Assembly: GCA_016200745.1 (NCBI GenBank)
Contig: JACQEF010000012.1
Location: forward strand, 1 to 6,182
DNA length: 6,182 bases
Reading direction: 5' to 3'
Source of the DNA: Chloroflexota bacterium
Lineage (GTDB): Bacteria; Chloroflexota; Limnocylindria; Limnocylindrales; CSP1-4
Each line of letters begins with the position of its first letter. Position 1 is the first letter of the stretch. Below the pieces are notes generated by a model. That model ran no database searches and had not been told where the DNA came from. It saw nothing but the letters and a program-made list of their open reading frames with translations. This document shows, in pieces, positions 4,998 to 6,182 of this stretch. A program made the translations under genes and the position numbers.

Positions 4998-5867
4998 TCA
5001 GGACTGGACGGCGGCAGGGGCGCTCGCGGTCGGGAAGCGACGCACCGGACGGAGGAAGAGCGCAAGGACGATCACGATGTACGCGAGCCAGGCCATGAAC
5101 GTCGTGACCTCCGGGGTCGCCGTGTAGCCGAACACGACGTTCAGGAACTGGCCGAGGACGTTTCCGCCCTCGGGCTGGTGCGGGAGGACACCGCTCAGGT
5201 CGAACAGCGTCTGGTTGCCGACGGTGACGACCGAGATCTCGATGAGTTCGTGGGCTGCCTTGGCCACGAGCCCGCCGGCGATGAACACGAGCCCGATCCC
5301 GGTCCATCGGAAGAACGTGCCGAGGTTGATCCGCCGCGAGCCCTGGTAGAAGCCGGCCCCCAGCAGGATCGCCACGCCGAGCCCCACGATGGCGCCGAAG
5401 ACGACCGACGGCGCGCCCTGGTCGGCCGACGCCGCCTGGCCGACCAGGAACAGCGACGTCTCGATCCCCTCGCGCAGGACGGCGACGAAGGCGAGCACGG
5501 CCATCGCCGTGACCGAGCCCTCCCGGAGCGCCCGATCGACTGCCGCATGCAGCTCGCCCTTGACGCCGGCCGCCTGGCGGCGCATCCAGAACAGCATCCA
5601 GGTGACCACTCCCGCTGCGAGCAGCAGCGTGGTCGCCTCGAACAGCTGCTCGTACGGCTCCTGGAAGCTCCCGACCGTCACGTACAGCCCGATGCCGAGG
5701 GCGGCGCTCAGCGCGGCGGCCGCCCCGGCACCCACGAACACCCGCGGGAACTGGCTCCGATGACCGGTGCGGGCGAGGTAGGCGCAGATGATGCTGATGA
5801 TCAGCGCGGCCTCGACGCCTTCACGCAGGCCGGTCAGCGCGCCGCTCGAGAAGCCTCCAAGGTCCAT
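4998..5867 (-). CDS. efeU: FTR1-family iron permease (EfeU-like)
   Basis: An inner-membrane high-affinity iron uptake permease of 289 residues, matching the usual 270-290 of bacterial EfeU. Both REGxE iron-relay motifs are intact: REGVE at 15-19 and REGIE at 132-136. About seven transmembrane segments are visible (roughly 8-31, 43-66, 77-96, 119-146, 154-176, 184-206 and 254-273). YEQLFEATTLLLAAGVVTWMLFWMRR (72-97) is characteristic of the family. EfeU normally works with the periplasmic/exported EfeO and the peroxidase EfeB, neither of which is in this window: downstream on this strand is the convergent transporter, and upstream is a Ca2+/H+ antiporter. It may be a lone permease or use partners elsewhere. 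Start: ATG 5867 puts the first REGxE at the normal distance, with GGAG 11 nt upstream, a slightly long spacing. A strong promoter lies about 80-105 bp upstream. Confidence 0.92.
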   Translation of the reverse strand: MDLGGFSSGALTGLREGVEAALIISIICAYLARTGHRSQFPRVFVGAGAAAALSAALGIGLYVTVGSFQEPYEQLFEATTLLLAAGVVTWMLFWMRRQAAGVKGELHAAVDRALREGSVTAMAVLAFVAVLREGIETSLFLVGQAASADQGAPSVVFGAIVGLGVAILLGAGFYQGSRRINLGTFFRWTGIGLVFIAGGLVAKAAHELIEISVVTVGNQTLFDLSGVLPHQPEGGNVLGQFLNVVFGYTATPEVTTFMAWLAYIVIVLALFLRPVRRFPTASAPAAVQS

Positions 5868-5898
5868 GCGAGTGCGGTCTCCAAGATGTCGGGACGAG

Positions 5899-5930
5899 CT
5901 TGCAAGGGCGCATGAGGCAGCGATGCAAGG
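5899..5930. repeat. Repeat pair in the efeU 5' leader
   Basis: TGCAAGG occurs at 5901-5907 and 5924-5930, 23 bp apart (start to start). The first copy belongs to the self-complementary 8-mer CTTGCAAG (5899-5906), so CTTGCA (5899-5904) and TGCAAG (5924-5929) also form an inverted repeat with a 19-nt loop. The region lies inside the predicted transcribed leader. It could be a leader hairpin or a pair of protein sites; TTGCAA also occurs in the transporter promoter. Confidence 0.35.
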
Positions 5931-5945
5931 CAGCTTGTCACGGGC

Positions 5946-5974
5946 ACTGTACCGAGGGTACGGTCGGGGGTCAA
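5946..5974 (-). promoter_or_regulatory. Predicted sigma70-type promoter of efeU
   Basis: On the minus strand TTGACC (5974-5969, 5/6 match to -35) and TACAGT (5951-5946, 4/6 match to -10) are separated by exactly 17 bp. This is the best promoter in the window. Transcription would start near 5938-5939, leaving a leader of about 72 nt before ATG 5867. It begins 10 bp after the stop of the Ca2+/H+ antiporter gene, so efeU has its own promoter even if read-through occurs. Confidence 0.65.
5949..5961. promoter_or_regulatory. Palindrome in the efeU promoter, putative operator
   Basis: GTACC / GGTAC are perfect 5-bp arms around GAG. The site overlaps the first three bases of the -10 on the minus strand and fills half of the -35/-10 spacer, a classical repressor position. 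It does not resemble the inverted repeats in front of the transporter or a standard Fur or DtxR/IdeR box, so a different regulator is possible. Confidence 0.4.
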
Positions 5975-5984
5975 GCGCCCCGGC

Positions 5985-6182
5985 TCAGGGCTGGATGGGC
6001 GGTCCGTACCAGACGCTCGCGGCGATGATCACGTAGAGGCCGAGCAGGGCCAGGCCCTCGAGCCAGTTGCTCTCGCCGTCGAACACGATCACCGCGGCCA
6101 GGATGGTCGAGAGCAGCACGGCGCCCAGGAGCAGTGGGGTCAGGACGAGGGTCAGCGCCCCGCCGCCGACCACGAGCGAGAT
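5985..6182 (-). CDS. Ca2+/H+ antiporter (CAX family), C-terminal fragment cut by window edge
   Basis: The last 65 codons of a membrane antiporter that continues beyond the right edge; its start is not visible. Two hydrophobic helices (visible residues about 8-33 and 42-58) flank the loop DGESNWLEG (35-43), which is a hallmark of the end of bacterial CaxA/ChaA-type cation/proton exchangers, where a DGxSNWLEG sequence precedes the last helix. The catalytic alpha-repeats (GN-x-x-E) would lie upstream and cannot be checked. A GTG at 6171-6173 could serve as a start for a 62-residue peptide, but this is an internal codon of the longer gene. The family exports Ca2+ (or other divalent cations) in exchange for protons at the cytoplasmic membrane. 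efeU follows on the same strand after 117 bp. Confidence 0.82.
   Translation of the reverse strand: MSLVVGGGALTLVLTPLLLGAVLLSTILAAVIVFDGESNWLEGLALLGLYVIIAASVWYGPPIQP

Noticed and set aside
3956..5098. 380-codon plus-strand open frame across the transporter locus without a stop
   Set aside because: It is in a different phase from the transporter, lacks hydrophobic segments and is Arg/Pro/Gly-rich. It does not bypass the amber codon as a programmed frameshift, because none of the transporter motifs are in this frame.
5178..5915. 245-codon plus-strand open frame opposite efeU
   Set aside because: It is antisense to a permease with both REGxE motifs, has charged low-complexity composition and no recognisable family.
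5971..5984. Possible terminator after the Ca2+/H+ antiporter gene (GGGG / CCCC arms on the minus strand)
   Set aside because: The arms are only 4 bp, there is no U-tract, and the bases overlap the efeU -35 hexamer.

Overview
The window is very GC-rich bacterial chromosome with tightly packed genes, short intergenic gaps and a strong G/C preference at third codon positions. Gene content and protein style (FabI with a GVANDHSIAWGIA start, an actinobacterial/Chloroflexota-like P5C dehydrogenase, a soil-type NiCoT-like permease) suggest a GC-rich Chloroflexota or Actinomycetota relative. That is an impression only, because no marker gene is present. I see no phage, IS, CRISPR, tRNA or rRNA.

Layout. 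Positions 1-2501 (minus strand) hold a two-gene unit: a HAD-IIA phosphatase (1626-2501) followed after 46 bp by a stand-alone L-glutamate gamma-semialdehyde dehydrogenase (pruA, cut by the left edge). Diverging from it is fabI, enoyl-ACP reductase (2571-3350), which is followed by a GC-rich hairpin.

Positions 3440-6182 form a metal-handling block. A Fur-family repressor (minus strand, 3440-3907) diverges from a NiCoT-like Ni/Co transporter gene (plus strand, 4011-4985). The 103 bp between them carries three perfect inverted repeats overlapping the inferred promoters, so the regulator plausibly controls both itself and the transporter. The transporter frame is interrupted by one in-frame amber codon (4287-4289), 18 bases before an ATG in the same frame. 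It is either a point-mutation pseudogene, a base error, or a gene expressed as two pieces. Converging on it, 12 bp away, is an FTR1/EfeU-type iron permease (4998-5867), with a clear sigma70-type promoter that carries a short palindrome. Upstream of that lies the C-terminus of a Ca2+/H+ antiporter (right edge).

Two genes (the HAD phosphatase and fur) have a -10-like hexamer exactly 7 nt before their ATG and no Shine-Dalgarno sequence, as expected for leaderless mRNAs. fabI, pruA, the transporter and efeU have recognisable Shine-Dalgarno sequences. I did not find a clearly new defence or mobile system. The best leads are the amber-split transporter and the layered operators in front of it.
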